Below are positions 28,142 to 38,600 of a stretch of DNA of 64,000 nt, one piece after another. The notes under the pieces were generated by a model, which worked only from the letters and a program-made list of their open reading frames with translations, was not told where the DNA came from and ran no database searches. Location: positions 62,001-126,000 of the forward strand of contig JAEWTV010000112.1 in assembly GCA_023397675.1 (NCBI GenBank). The letters run 5' to 3'. How positions within the stretch are numbered: the first letter of the stretch is position 1; each line of letters starts with the position of its first letter. The position numbers were made by a program, and so were the translations under genes. The DNA is from Bacillota bacterium. Its GTDB lineage: Bacteria; Bacillota; Clostridia; Acetivibrionales; JANLFN01.

Positions 28142-28206
28142 CATCAATATTTACCTTGTTAACTTGTTGAAAATTGTTGGATCATCAACAGAAACAATTA
28201 CATTTA

Positions 28207-29217
28207 TTAATAACTGCGTTTATCAACGATTTCTTGTGTTATAGTAGCAGTATCAAATACTTCTTCAGTAACGAATGCATTCTTATCAACTTTTTCTCCA
28301 GCCTCAAGCTTATTAATTAATTCAACTATACGAGGACCATGGAGAGGATTACACTCAACATCAAGGTTAAATTTGCCTTCAAGAACATTCTTAAGAGCCC
28401 ACTTGTTAGCGTCGAATGCGATAACCTTTACAGTGCCGCTCTTTCCGTATTTAATACCTGCAGCATCCATAGCAGCGCAAGCACCACGAGCCATATTATC
28501 GTTTTCAGCGTATACAACGTTGAATTTTGTTCCTTTAGCTATAAGATCAGCAACAGCCTGCTTTGCAAGTGTTTCGTCCCAACCCTTCATATTCTGGTTG
28601 AATACGATCTTCCAGTTATTAGCTTTTGCACCATCATCAATAGCTTTTGAACGTCCGATCTGAGCGGAAGAACCTGTGTCACCACCAAGTACAACAATAT
28701 TATTTTCACTAAGTTTTTGATTCTTCAGCCATTCAACAGCCTTCTTGCCTTCAGCTTCGAAATCGGAGCATACCATTGCTGTGTAAAGATCTTCTGCCAA
28801 GTCAAGTTTACGGTCAGCCATTATAAATGGAATTCCAGCTTGCTTAGCAGCCTTTGCTACATCTTCCCAACCAGCTGCCTGAAGTCCTAAAACTACAATG
28901 TAGTCAACCTCTTCCTGGATAAGCTGCTGTGCCTGTGAGATCTGTTTTGCATGGTCACCTTCACCATAAACTATTTTCAGTTCAAAACCTGCTTTTTCAA
29001 ATGCTTCTTTGAATGACTTTGTGTTTGCAGTACGCCAGTCTGACTCGTTAGCGTTTGTCTGTACAACACCTACAGTAACTTTCTTGCTTGATTTCGCACT
29101 GTCTCCGCTGCTTGAGCTGTCTGAGCTGCTTGAGCTACTTGAGCTACCACATGCTGCCAGTGAAAATGTCATTATCATTGCTACTAACAAACCGATAACC
29201 TTCGAAAACTTTCTCAT
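28207..29217 (-). CDS. Sugar ABC transporter substrate-binding lipoprotein (YtfQ-like)
   Basis: 336 residues. Signal peptide with lipobox LAAC (Cys about 23), then a Ser-rich linker (SSSSSSDSSSSG) and a Peripla_BP_4 type-I sugar-binding fold: TVGVVQTNANESDWRTANTKS, YIVVLGLQAAGWEDVAKAAK, GIPFIMADRK, SDFEAEGKKAVEWL, YAENDNMARGACAAMD, VIAFDANKWALKNVLEGK, DVECNPLHGPRIVEL. It is a paralog of the 32,672-33,676 protein and resembles E. coli YtfQ, a galactofuranose binder, so a pentofuranose/arabinose ligand is plausible. First gene of the import-catabolic operon, behind a good promoter. Confidence 0.92.
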   Translation of the reverse strand: MRKFSKVIGLLVAMIMTFSLAACGSSSSSSSSDSSSSGDSAKSSKKVTVGVVQTNANESDWRTANTKSFKEAFEKAGFELKIVYGEGDHAKQISQAQQLIQEEVDYIVVLGLQAAGWEDVAKAAKQAGIPFIMADRKLDLAEDLYTAMVCSDFEAEGKKAVEWLKNQKLSENNIVVLGGDTGSSAQIGRSKAIDDGAKANNWKIVFNQNMKGWDETLAKQAVADLIAKGTKFNVVYAENDNMARGACAAMDAAGIKYGKSGTVKVIAFDANKWALKNVLEGKFNLDVECNPLHGPRIVELINKLEAGEKVDKNAFVTEEVFDTATITQEIVDKRSY

Positions 29218-29296
29218 TTTTTTTCCTCCTAATTAATTGATAATTAGTTTCCTGCATTCTCTCCGCGGAAGAGTCTGCCTCATTTAATACACCTTT

Positions 29297-29325
29297 ATTA
29301 TATTTATGCCAGCCTGTTTTCTCAA
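29297..29325 (-). promoter_or_regulatory. Sigma-A-type promoter of the pentose operon
   Basis: On the minus strand TTGAGA (29,325-29,320) and TATAAT (29,302-29,297) are separated by exactly 17 nt, about 80 bp before the binding-protein start. The sequence between it and the terminator at 29,376-29,410 is the place to expect the YesN-type regulator. Confidence 0.75.
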
Positions 29326-29375
29326 TGCAATTGCTTTGGGCATAGGTAGATTAATTTATCTAATTTTTAGAAAAT

Positions 29376-29410
29376 AAAAAACCAGCTTTTGGAAGAAAGT
29401 TGGTTTTTTT
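29376..29410. terminator. Terminator between sensor genes and transport operon
   Basis: AAAAAACCAGCTTT and AAAGTTGGTTTTTT, a 14-bp stem (one G-T pair) with a short loop and A/T runs. It separates the regulatory genes from the transport and catabolic operon. Confidence 0.85.
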
Positions 29411-29530
29411 ATTCGGTAAGTTTATTTTTTTTTTAAGTTTCATAAGACATTTTATATTTCCCAAAGTAAGCCTGAAAAAATAATAAATTTTTACTTTGAA
29501 GGTTAATATTTATTCGAACTGTCATAATAA

Positions 29531-31129
29531 TTATTTCTCACTTCTAAATTCCTTTGGTGTTACCCCTGCTGTCTTTTTAAAAATATAACTGAAATAGTGA
29601 GGGTCGTTATAACCTATGTTATAAGCGATTTCAGAGGACTTCTGCGTTGTTGTCTTAAGAAGTTCCATCGCTTTTTTCATTCTCATCCTTGTCAGGTATT
29701 CAATAAAATTTTCACCCGTTTCCTGACTGAATACAGTACTAAAATGACTGGGACTTAAGTTTACCGCTGATGCAACCATATTAAGTGAAATATTAGGGTC
29801 GTAGAAATTATTGTTTATGTATTCCTTGGCCTTACTTATAATACTGTTATATTTATTCTCAACTCTGCTATCCCTATATTCAAAAACCTTTGTAAGAAGA
29901 TTTACTGCCTGCTCCTTAAACTTCATTATTGAATCAATATTTGAAACTATTTTTTCCAGATTAGCTACTTCCGGAATCAAGCTTTCAATATCACCACCAA
30001 GATCATAGATAAATTTCGATGTATTCATAACTATATCCATAAATGAATAGTAAATATAGATAAGTGATTTCATTCCAGTTACACTGAGGTTATTCACATA
30101 TCCATCAATGTACTTTTCTATATCTACTTTTGAACCACATTTCAGGAAGTCTCGTATATCGTTCTTGTCAATTTTTATAAATTCCTTTTTACTTGCCGAG
30201 TCTATTTTAATGTCATTAATTCCAATAATCTTATTGCTGCCATACATATACTTATAACTTTGGACCATCTCAGCATCCTTATAGGAAAGAGGAATCCCCT
30301 GCAGCCTTTCATGTACACTCCCAATGCTTATTGTAATTCTGAAAGATGAGTTCCTTTCAACCTCATATTTTATAGCCTGAGCCATGCTATACGCGGTTTC
30401 TTCCAGTGACATCGGCTTATCACCTTTAATAATTACTACCTTCTGATTGTGGTTCATTTTAAATATGATATAGTCGCTGTTATCGGCAAACATAGTGTCA
30501 ACCAATGCTTCAGACTTTAGGTGTTCGGAATAATCATAATCACGTTTATTCACATCAGGCATTTCAAATTCAATAATCATTATCAGATAGAACTTGGATA
30601 TTATATTAATATTATAGCGTGCACATCCGTCTATAACTTCCAGTGGCGGGACCAAACCCAACACAAGTTTATTAAGGAACTCATTTCGAAACAAATGAAC
30701 ATTGTTTTCTATCTGTCTTTTAAGTTTTTCGGTATTTTCCCTTTCCTTCTTTTCCTGTTCTATCTGCAGAGCTACCTTATTCAAGACCTCAATAAGATCA
30801 ACAGAACTTACCGGTTTTAACATAAATTCATTGATACCTATACGTATGGCTTCTCTGGCATAATCAAACTCATCATGACCGCTAAGAATTATTATCTTTA
30901 TCCAGGGTATGCTTTTTTTGATTATTCTGCTTAACTGCAAGCCATCCATGAAAGGCATCTTTATATCTGTTACAACTATATCGGGTTTTATTTCTTGTAT
31001 CATGGGAATTGCTATCTCTCCGTCCGGGGCTTCTCCCGCCAGTACAAAGTTGGTGTTTTCCCATTTAACGTTATCCCTTATTCCCTCTCGTGTAACAATT
31101 TCATCATCAACAATAAATACCTTATACAC
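29531..31129 (-). CDS. YesN-type response regulator, AraC-family DNA-binding
   Basis: 532 residues, GTG start at 31129 (GAGG 8 nt before; a GTG three codons upstream overlaps that site). The receiver domain (1-120) shows FIVDDE, the phosphoacceptor region IVVTDIKMPFMDG and MLKPVSS. A long central helical part of about 290 residues follows, and the C-terminal AraC double helix-turn-helix (about 425-530) has LNMVASAVNLSPSHFSTVFS and IAYNIGYNDPHYFSYIFKK. It overlaps the kinase gene by 8 bp, marking a cognate pair. Probable target: the promoter of the transport and catabolic operon directly downstream. Confidence 0.92.
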   Translation of the reverse strand: MYKVFIVDDEIVTREGIRDNVKWENTNFVLAGEAPDGEIAIPMIQEIKPDIVVTDIKMPFMDGLQLSRIIKKSIPWIKIIILSGHDEFDYAREAIRIGINEFMLKPVSSVDLIEVLNKVALQIEQEKKERENTEKLKRQIENNVHLFRNEFLNKLVLGLVPPLEVIDGCARYNINIISKFYLIMIIEFEMPDVNKRDYDYSEHLKSEALVDTMFADNSDYIIFKMNHNQKVVIIKGDKPMSLEETAYSMAQAIKYEVERNSSFRITISIGSVHERLQGIPLSYKDAEMVQSYKYMYGSNKIIGINDIKIDSASKKEFIKIDKNDIRDFLKCGSKVDIEKYIDGYVNNLSVTGMKSLIYIYYSFMDIVMNTSKFIYDLGGDIESLIPEVANLEKIVSNIDSIMKFKEQAVNLLTKVFEYRDSRVENKYNSIISKAKEYINNNFYDPNISLNMVASAVNLSPSHFSTVFSQETGENFIEYLTRMRMKKAMELLKTTTQKSSEIAYNIGYNDPHYFSYIFKKTAGVTPKEFRSEK

Positions 31130-32621
31130 CCAATTCACCTCTTATAGGTATAACTACTGATACCTCTGTACCCTTTTTATTCTCCGTGCTGATACCCAGA
31201 CCATATTGATCTCCATAATAAAGCTTAATCCTCTTATGAACATTGCTAAGTCCAAAGCCCCTGTCCTTCATAACCATTTCCTTCGAATCGTCCTCAAGTT
31301 CCTCTTGTACCTCATTATAACGTTCCTCGGTCATTCCTGCTCCATTATCATTAATTATAAAAACTATCTTGTCATCTTCCGACTTGTAACCATTTATCGT
31401 TATTACCCCACCCTCCCTTTTGTTTTTAATGCCATGGTAAAGAGCATTTTCAACAATTGGCTGCAGTGTAAGTTTTAAAATTGTATAATTCATGATTTCT
31501 TCGCTAATATCTATTTCAAAGTCCAATATATCCCTGTACCTTATTTTCTGAATAATAAGATAGCTTCTGATGTGTGCTATTTCATCCCTTATTGTTATCC
31601 AATCATTTCCCTTACTGAGGGTAATCCTGAAAAAGCTTGAAAGTGCGCGTACAATTTCAATTACCTGCTCACTTTTGTTGGCTTCAGCCATCCATATGAT
31701 GGTATCAAGCGTATTATATAAAAAATGAGGATTAATCTGAGCCTGCATAACTTTTAGCTCGGCTTTTTTCAGTTCCTCCTGCTCCTTGATACTATTCTCA
31801 AACAACTCCTTTATTTTTTCAGTCATTATATTAAAGCTTCTGCCAAGACCTGCAATCTCATCTACGTTTTTATTCTCCACTCTTACATCAAGATTACCTT
31901 CAGATATAGACTTAGTCATTTTGTGTAATACACGTATAGGCTTGGAAATGCTTTCCCCGATAACCCATACTGCAAGGCCCGAGAAAAGAACTACAAGTCC
32001 CAAGACTATTACATTGGTAAATACCCAGTTTTTAATATTGTTCTGTATCTTTGTATTGATTTCCGCAGAATCCTGAAGTTCGTAAAGAATGAACTCCTGT
32101 ATGTTTTCTTCTACAAGGGAAGATACTCCCCTAATCTCCTCAAGGACTTTCTCATTCTCAGCAACAGGCCTTTTTTCTTTTATTTGCTGACCAATTGTAT
32201 CTACATAGCTTGTAAGAGTCTTCATTGTACGAAGTGTTACATCAAGTCTAGTCCTGTTTTCAGGATTACTTACGTTTTTCATAATATTTTTAATATTTCT
32301 GTTTATTTCACTAATTATGTCATATTGTTTACCCTCTTCGAATTTAACCTTACCTTTTACTATCTCCCACATTTCAGAGTCTATTCTTGTCTTTACAATA
32401 CCGTTTATACTATTTGCATTTGTAATGTTCGATACTACCGTATTATACTGTTCACTATACTTTAAAGAACTATAAAGCATTACAACATTTAATATCCCCA
32501 TAAGCAGTATTACTACAATAAAAGGAATAATGATCTTAGTTCTTATAGATAAGTTTGCAGATGTAATTATGTCAATTAATTTGAATTTTTTTAATAGCCG
32601 CTTGATAAAGTTTAAGAGCAC
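31122..32621 (-). CDS. YesM-type sensor histidine kinase
   Basis: 499 residues, GTG start at 32621 behind GGGGGAAG. Membrane helix about 30-50, an extracellular domain of about 150 residues that is helical and charged, second helix about 195-220, HAMP, then the His_kinase domain. The family signature is MQAQINPHFLYNTLDTIIWM (the phosphorylated His is in NPHFLYN), followed by a HATPase domain with QPIVENALYHGIK, INDNGAGM and RGFGLSNVHKRI. Together with the sugar-binding lipoprotein gene just upstream it forms a likely three-component sensor, as known for XylFII-LytS in Clostridium beijerinckii. Confidence 0.92.
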   Translation of the reverse strand: MLLNFIKRLLKKFKLIDIITSANLSIRTKIIIPFIVVILLMGILNVVMLYSSLKYSEQYNTVVSNITNANSINGIVKTRIDSEMWEIVKGKVKFEEGKQYDIISEINRNIKNIMKNVSNPENRTRLDVTLRTMKTLTSYVDTIGQQIKEKRPVAENEKVLEEIRGVSSLVEENIQEFILYELQDSAEINTKIQNNIKNWVFTNVIVLGLVVLFSGLAVWVIGESISKPIRVLHKMTKSISEGNLDVRVENKNVDEIAGLGRSFNIMTEKIKELFENSIKEQEELKKAELKVMQAQINPHFLYNTLDTIIWMAEANKSEQVIEIVRALSSFFRITLSKGNDWITIRDEIAHIRSYLIIQKIRYRDILDFEIDISEEIMNYTILKLTLQPIVENALYHGIKNKREGGVITINGYKSEDDKIVFIINDNGAGMTEERYNEVQEELEDDSKEMVMKDRGFGLSNVHKRIKLYYGDQYGLGISTENKKGTEVSVVIPIRGELGV

Positions 32622-32671
32622 AATACTTCCCCCATCTATCAATATTTTTAAAACTGGTACTCCAATTCAAT

Positions 32672-33676
32672 TTAATATTTACGATTGGGAAGCTCATATG
32701 CCGCAGTTTCTTCCGGGAATATACCTTCGTCAATGAGTATCCTTTTGGGAACAGCTTCACCATTAATAATATTTTTAACAGTTTCCATAAGCTTAGGACC
32801 CTGAAGAGGATTACATTCTACCGTACAATTGATTCTTCCGCCCAGCATTGCCTCAAAAGCCGCCCTAACTGCGTCAACCGATATAATCTTTATATCTTTT
32901 CCAGGCTTCAGCCCGTATTCCTGTATTGCCTCAACTGCACCTAAAGCCATATCATCATTGTGAGAAAAAAGATAATGAATCTTATTTCCCTTACTTTTCA
33001 GGAAGTATTCCATTACTTCCTTTCCTTTGGATTCCATAAAATCTCCAGATTGGGATAATATAATTTTTATATTCGGGTTTGCTTTTATAGTTTCTTCAAA
33101 GCCTTTTTTACGGCCTATTGCCGGTGTTGAGCCTGCATTCCCCTCTATCTCAACAACATTTATATCTCCTTTTAAACCCTTTGTTTGTTCCAAGAGCCAT
33201 CTACCGGCTTTCTTTCCCTCTTCCTCAAAGTCGGAGCCTATACATGTAACATAAAGAGATTTGTCCGTTATCTCAATAGTTCTGTCCAATATGACTACTG
33301 GAATATTTGCAACTTTTGCTTCCTTTAATACTGAATCCCATCCACTTTCTATAATAGGTGAAAACGCTATTACATCAACCTGTTGAGCTATAAATGATCT
33401 TATTGCTTTTATCTGTTCACTCTGCTTTTGATATGCATTTGAAAACTTAAGTTCTATACCGGCTTTTTTTGCTGCAGATTTAATAGATTCTGTATTGGCA
33501 GCACGCCAGTCACTTTCATCCCCAAGTTGTGAAAAACCTAGAACAATTTTTTTCTGGGTTGTTTTTTCTAGTGTAGTACTGTCAACAGAGTTATTGTTTT
33601 GTGTTGAACAAGAAATTGAAGATACTAAGAAAAACAGTAGAGTGATAAAAGCTGAAATCTTTGCAAGCCTTTTCAT
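32672..33676 (-). CDS. YtfQ-like sugar-binding lipoprotein of the sensor operon
   Basis: 334 residues, ATG at 33676 behind GGGGG. Lipoprotein signal ending SSISC (Cys about 23), then a type-I periplasmic-binding fold very close to E. coli YtfQ: VLGFSQLGDESDWRAANTES, IKAIRSFIAQQVDVIAFSP, VVILDRTIEITDKSLYVT, SQSGDFMESKGKEVMEYF, HNDDMALGAVEAIQEYGLKP. No permease or ATPase adjoins it; instead it precedes the YesM kinase by 50 bp. The inferred role is ligand sensing by contact with the kinase's extracellular domain rather than transport. It could also feed the ABC transporter 4 kb away. Confidence 0.88.
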   Translation of the reverse strand: MKRLAKISAFITLLFFLVSSISCSTQNNNSVDSTTLEKTTQKKIVLGFSQLGDESDWRAANTESIKSAAKKAGIELKFSNAYQKQSEQIKAIRSFIAQQVDVIAFSPIIESGWDSVLKEAKVANIPVVILDRTIEITDKSLYVTCIGSDFEEEGKKAGRWLLEQTKGLKGDINVVEIEGNAGSTPAIGRKKGFEETIKANPNIKIILSQSGDFMESKGKEVMEYFLKSKGNKIHYLFSHNDDMALGAVEAIQEYGLKPGKDIKIISVDAVRAAFEAMLGGRINCTVECNPLQGPKLMETVKNIINGEAVPKRILIDEGIFPEETAAYELPNRKY

Positions 33677-33860
33677 TTTTAACCCCCATATCCTCATTTT
33701 AGCGACACTTAACCACATACTTATTATAAAACTATTAATTGAACATAACAATTGATTAAATTTTTGCAAAGTTACAATGTTTTACGATTCGGAATATAAT
33801 TGATTCCAATACAAACAAATAGAATTTAAATAATGTTGATTTTTATATTCCGATAAAGAC

Positions 33861-33895
33861 AAAAAAAGGATTGTGCTTGATTACACAACCCTTTT
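33861..33895 (-). terminator. Terminator after isomerase copy 2
   Basis: AAAGGATTGTG and CACAACCCTTTT around an 8-nt loop, flanked by an A-run on the plus strand (T-run on the transcript). Confidence 0.82.
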
Positions 33896-33931
33896 CCTAT
33901 AATTCCCTTTTATTATAAAAGCCTTTTACTC

Positions 33932-35413
33932 CTATTTGAAAGGGTTTTCATCCTTATAAAGCATTTCTGCCGGTTGGTTGAAGGCAACATCTTCTATTCC
34001 CAGAAGCTTCATTACTGCGAAAAGAATTTTTCCTACATGCTTGAAGGCAACACCGCCATGGTGAGGATACCTTTTAGCAATAAGCACATGTCTGTAGAAC
34101 CTTGCCATTTCTTTAATTGCGAACACACCAATGGCTCCGAAGGATTTAGGATCTACGTCTATTATTTCACCCTCAGCTACATAGCTTCTTAGCTTGCAGT
34201 CTGCTGTACTCTGTAATCTGAAAAATGTTATCTCACCTGGCTTTATAGTACCTTCGAGGGTTCCTCTGGAAATATCCGGCTCCTTATCTGGCTCAAGCAG
34301 CCTATGCATAATAAGCTGGTATTTCATTGCGCAGTTCTTCATGCAGCTTGAAGGTGTATTTCCACAATGGAAGCCCATAAACAGGTCTTTAAGCGTATAA
34401 CCTTCAAATTTACCCTTATTGTTTTCATACATATCCTTTGGAACTGTATTGTTTATATCAAGAAGAGTTGCTGGAAGCTGTGTTGCACATGTGATTATGT
34501 ATTCACTTAATGCACCGTAAATATCAGTTTCACAGGCTACAGGTATACCAATTGATGCAAGCCTTGAATTCACATAGCATGGAACAAACCCAAACTGTGT
34601 CTGGAACGCAGGCCAGCATTTATTCGCGAACACAACATATTCTGATGCACCCTTGTTATTTTCAGCCCAATCTTTCAATGTAAGCTCATACTGTGCAAGC
34701 TTGGGCAGAATTCCCGGATAACCGTTTCCGCCGCCCAGTTCGGCTTCCATTTCCTTTACAACTGAAGGAATTCTCGGGTCATTTGCATGCTTGTTGAATG
34801 CTTCAAACAAGTCAAGTTCGGAATTCTCCATAATCTCCACTCCAAGGTCATAAAGAGCCTTGATAGGAGCATTACAAGCGAGAAAATCCTGAGGTCTTGG
34901 TCCAAAACTGAATATTTTTAACTTTGAAATACCCAGTAAAACTCTTGCTATACCTTCAAAATCAATAATCATTTCTGTAATATCATCAGGAGTACCAACC
35001 GGATATTCAGGAATATATGGATTCAAATTTCTAAGCCCCAGGTTGTAGGATGCGTTGAGCATACCGCAATAAGCATCCCCGCGACCATTTATAAGGTTGG
35101 TTTCAGTCTCTTCGGCAGCAGCTACAAACATTGAAGGTCCTTTAAACTTCTGTGCCAGTAACGTCTCAGGTCCTTCAGGTCCAAAATTGCCCAGGTAAAC
35201 TATCAGTGCATTAACATCTGCAGCCTTTATTTCATCAAGAGCTTTAAGCATATCCTTTTCATTTTCTACAACCGTATTAGCCTGAAAAAGCTCAATTCCC
35301 TTGCCTGAGCAAGCCTTTGCAACAGCCTTTCTTCTTTCCTTGCTCAGTTCAACCGGAAAGCAGTCTCTGCTTACAGCTACAATTCCAAGCTTTACTTTTT
35401 GAATATTGTTCAT
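33932..35413 (-). CDS. L-fucose/L-arabinose isomerase family protein, copy 2
   Basis: 493 residues, ATG at 35413 following GGGGGAATTTTAT. By eye more than 90 percent identical to the 22,740-24,218 protein along its whole length, with the same motifs (VKLGIVAVSRDCFP, CETDIYGALSEYI, PHHGGVAFKH). Some exchanges are scattered, e.g. LSKERR for LSIERR near the start. It is transcribed alone, ending at its own terminator, upstream of the sensor genes. A constitutive or differently regulated extra copy of the first catabolic step is a reasonable reading. Confidence 0.85.
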   Translation of the reverse strand: MNNIQKVKLGIVAVSRDCFPVELSKERRKAVAKACSGKGIELFQANTVVENEKDMLKALDEIKAADVNALIVYLGNFGPEGPETLLAQKFKGPSMFVAAAEETETNLINGRGDAYCGMLNASYNLGLRNLNPYIPEYPVGTPDDITEMIIDFEGIARVLLGISKLKIFSFGPRPQDFLACNAPIKALYDLGVEIMENSELDLFEAFNKHANDPRIPSVVKEMEAELGGGNGYPGILPKLAQYELTLKDWAENNKGASEYVVFANKCWPAFQTQFGFVPCYVNSRLASIGIPVACETDIYGALSEYIITCATQLPATLLDINNTVPKDMYENNKGKFEGYTLKDLFMGFHCGNTPSSCMKNCAMKYQLIMHRLLEPDKEPDISRGTLEGTIKPGEITFFRLQSTADCKLRSYVAEGEIIDVDPKSFGAIGVFAIKEMARFYRHVLIAKRYPHHGGVAFKHVGKILFAVMKLLGIEDVAFNQPAEMLYKDENPFK

Positions 35414-35620
35414 ATAAAATTCCCCCATTAATTAAAATAACTTAAATAATATTGCTGTGTACCTACAATCCTATATCAATTATACATTAATGTTTTTGCA
35501 GTTTAAATAATTGATTAAACGAATAAACTAATGTGCCTTGATTTTTTAAATGCTATTTAAAGAGCAAGAAAAGTTTAACACAGCCAGCATATATTATACA
35601 TGAGACATGCCTTAGATATT

Positions 35621-35653
35621 AAAAAGGTTGTGACCCATCGTCACAACCTTTTT
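35621..35653. terminator. Terminator of the S-layer protein gene
   Basis: AAAAAGGTTGTGA and TCACAACCTTTTT, 13 bp with a 7-nt loop. The same GGTTGTGA/TCACAACC stem recurs at 54,819 and 62,832. Confidence 0.9.
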
Positions 35654-35681
35654 GTAAGTGTATTATTCCTTGATACAGTTC

Positions 35682-38600
35682 CTACTTCGTCAAAAGATTA
35701 TACAGCACCTGTGCAATTTCTGCCCTGGTTGTTGTGCTTTCACAATAAAGCTTACCACCGCTGCCGCTTATAGTTCCTGTTTGCACAAACAAAGTCATTG
35801 CATCCCTTGCCCATGGAGCTACCAGTCCAGCATCACTGAATGCAGACAATTGCTTTCCCGATGTACCTTTTGGAAGCTCACCTATTACCTTTAAAGCATT
35901 ATACAGAAGGGTGAACATTTCCTGCCTGGTAATTTCCTTGTCCGGTGCGAACTTGTTGTTTCCTACTCCTCCGGTAATGCCAAGCCGTTTAGCCGCAGCC
36001 AGATAGCCGGTGTAATAGGTACTGCCTGCATCTGTGAAGTTATCCTTAGAGCTTTCATCCGGTTTGATTCCGTATGCACGCATCAGCATTACCAGGAATT
36101 CGCCTCTTGTAAGCTTTGCTGCAGGATTATAACTGCCACTGCCGGTTCCACCAGAGATATTTCGTGCTGAGATGAAGCCCACTGCTTTAGCATACCATGC
36201 ATCTGCTGGTACATCTTTGAAACTCACTTTATTATATCCAACCGCATACTGTGAAAAGTGGTTTGTGCTAAATGTCACCTTACCCGTTGCCTGATCATAG
36301 TGACAATTGGTTACCATTTCAGGTTTGCCTTCTGCATTGATGTAATATATGACAATAGCATTCGCATCCTCACCTGGTTTCAGGGTATAAGGTACAGCTA
36401 CTGTTACGTTCCCGCCAAACTGCGATATTGTCTTACTCCCGCTGGTAACACTGAAATTGTATACAGGCTTGTCCCCTATTGCTTGTTTTGCTACTTCACT
36501 AAGAGTTCCCGCATCAACCTTTGTAGCAGTTATCTTCACATCAGCCGCTGCCTGCCCGGAAATGGTATCAATGGCCTTATCACTGAAGGTTATTGCAGCA
36601 ACAGGTGTTGATACTGTCAAAGCCGCTGTATTACTGTCTGCCACAGCATCTACCGCTGTCTTTGGCAAATCTGTTTCAACTGTCTTTACATCTGAAGCTG
36701 CTTCTACTTTTATTTCGACAACTGCTTTAGTGCCATTCCCCTGCTTTACCGCTTCTTCTGCCGCCTTGCTGACAGCATCATTTACTTGTGTGTGTGTTAC
36801 TGCTGCTGTCGCTTTTCCTGTATTGTCAACAGTAGCTTCTGCCTTTGTTGTGGCAGTTGAAACATTATGTGTTTCAGTTGTCGTAGGTGTAGTCTCCGGT
36901 TTGGTTGTCTGATTATCGACTGGCTTGTTGTTGTTATTGTTGTTATTATTTACTGCTGCCTTAATTTCTATCGTGTAAGTCGTTGTCTTGCCGCCCACCG
37001 TTACGGTTAATGTCTGACTTGCCGCTGGTGCACTGGTGTTAAAGCCGCTTATGTCAGTCTTTGTTATTGTTTCCACTTTTGTTGTACTGTCACTGTAGGT
37101 TCCGGTTACCTCCATACCGCTTATGTCAAGGCTATCGCCTACTGTGTAGCTTAGCTTGGTTGCAGGTTTGGTGATTGCTATACTTTGCAATGCTGCCTTA
37201 ATTTCTATCGTGTAAGTCGTTGTCTTGCCGCTCACTGTTACGGTTAAGGTCTGGCTTGCCGCCGGAACACTGCTATCAAAGCCGCTTATGTCAGCTTCTG
37301 TTACTGCTTTGTCTTTTGTTGTCCCGTCGCTGTAAATTTCGGTTACAACCATACCGTTTATGTCAAGGCTATCGCCTACTATGTAGCTTAGCTTGGTTGC
37401 CGGTGTGGTGATTATTATCCTCTCGATTGTCAGTACTTCATTGTAATAGCTGTTATTTCCAGGGCTGAAGGTTACATTGATTAATGTAACTGTACCGCTT
37501 TTGTTATAGAAATCAGTCCCATGATAACTGCCGTTGGTGCCATTATTAGAGGGAAACTCACCAGTGCTGCCAGCACCACCCACAGCGTTATTACCAGAAA
37601 AAGAACTATCTCTTATTGTAAAAGAGCCATTTTGGTTATATATCGCACCACCTTCTCCATTTCCACCATTACCGCCACGAAAGTCACCTGTACCACCTGT
37701 ACCGCCGGTGGAGCTATTGCCATTAAAAGTACTGTTGTTTATTATAAGAGATCCTGAGTTAAGAAAAATCGCCCCGCCTTCCCCACTGCCGCCGATAGCA
37801 CCACTAAACATATCTGTTCCGCCTTTACCGCCTATGGAGCTATTGCTCTTAAAAGTGCTGCTGTTTATTGTGAGTTTTCCTGAGTTAAGGAAAATCGCCC
37901 CGCCTTGTCCATTGCCTCCATCAACGTTCCTAAACCCGGTTGAAGCGCCTTCGCCACCCGTGGAGCTATTGCTCTCAAAAAGGCTATTGGCAATCACAAG
38001 TGACCCCGCTTCTACATAAATGGCTCCACCGTATGCTTTACCACTTTCACCATCATAACGTAAGACTCCAGCTTTACAACCTGTTGTTTTATTGTTTTTA
38101 AATGTAACATTATCAATAAACACAGTTCCATTCTTAACCAACAAACCCCCGCCCTTACCATCAATTGCACCAATTACCGAACCATCTGATACAGTTATCC
38201 CTTTTATAAAAACGCTTCCGCTATCCACCTCCAAGACACCGTAAAGATTATTACCGCTGATGGTAACACTACTGCCGGAACCATCAATGTCTAAATTCTT
38301 ATTTATTGGAGGCAGTGCACTGTTCAACACAATTATACCATCAAGTCCTTTCTTGAACGTAATATTAGTCCCCGAAGGCGCATTCTGTATAGCATAACGC
38401 AGAGTGCCCAGGCTGCCATCATCGCTTAAGGAATCGACTATCCAATTGTATGAATCAAAAATAACTGAAACATTGCTAACGGTCATGTTATCTGTGGTAT
38501 CAGTCGCTGTGTAGACAACAGTCTCAGCATAGGCATCTGTCACATTAAAGGTTGCTGTCCCGCTGCTATCAGTAATACCGCCATTTACTGCTGTTATATT

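Noticed and set aside
34000..35413. Isomerase copy 2 as an assembly duplication artefact
   Set aside because: It differs from copy 1 at many third-codon and several amino-acid positions and has different flanks, so it is a true paralog.
37534..38019. Pro/Leu-rich 161-residue plus-strand frame
   Set aside because: Shadow of the Gly-rich beta-helix repeats of the S-layer protein on the other strand.
37500..38100. Regular repeats that could suggest a CRISPR array
   Set aside because: Period and sequence follow the codons of the beta-helix repeats; no constant direct repeat with unique spacers, and no cas genes in the window.
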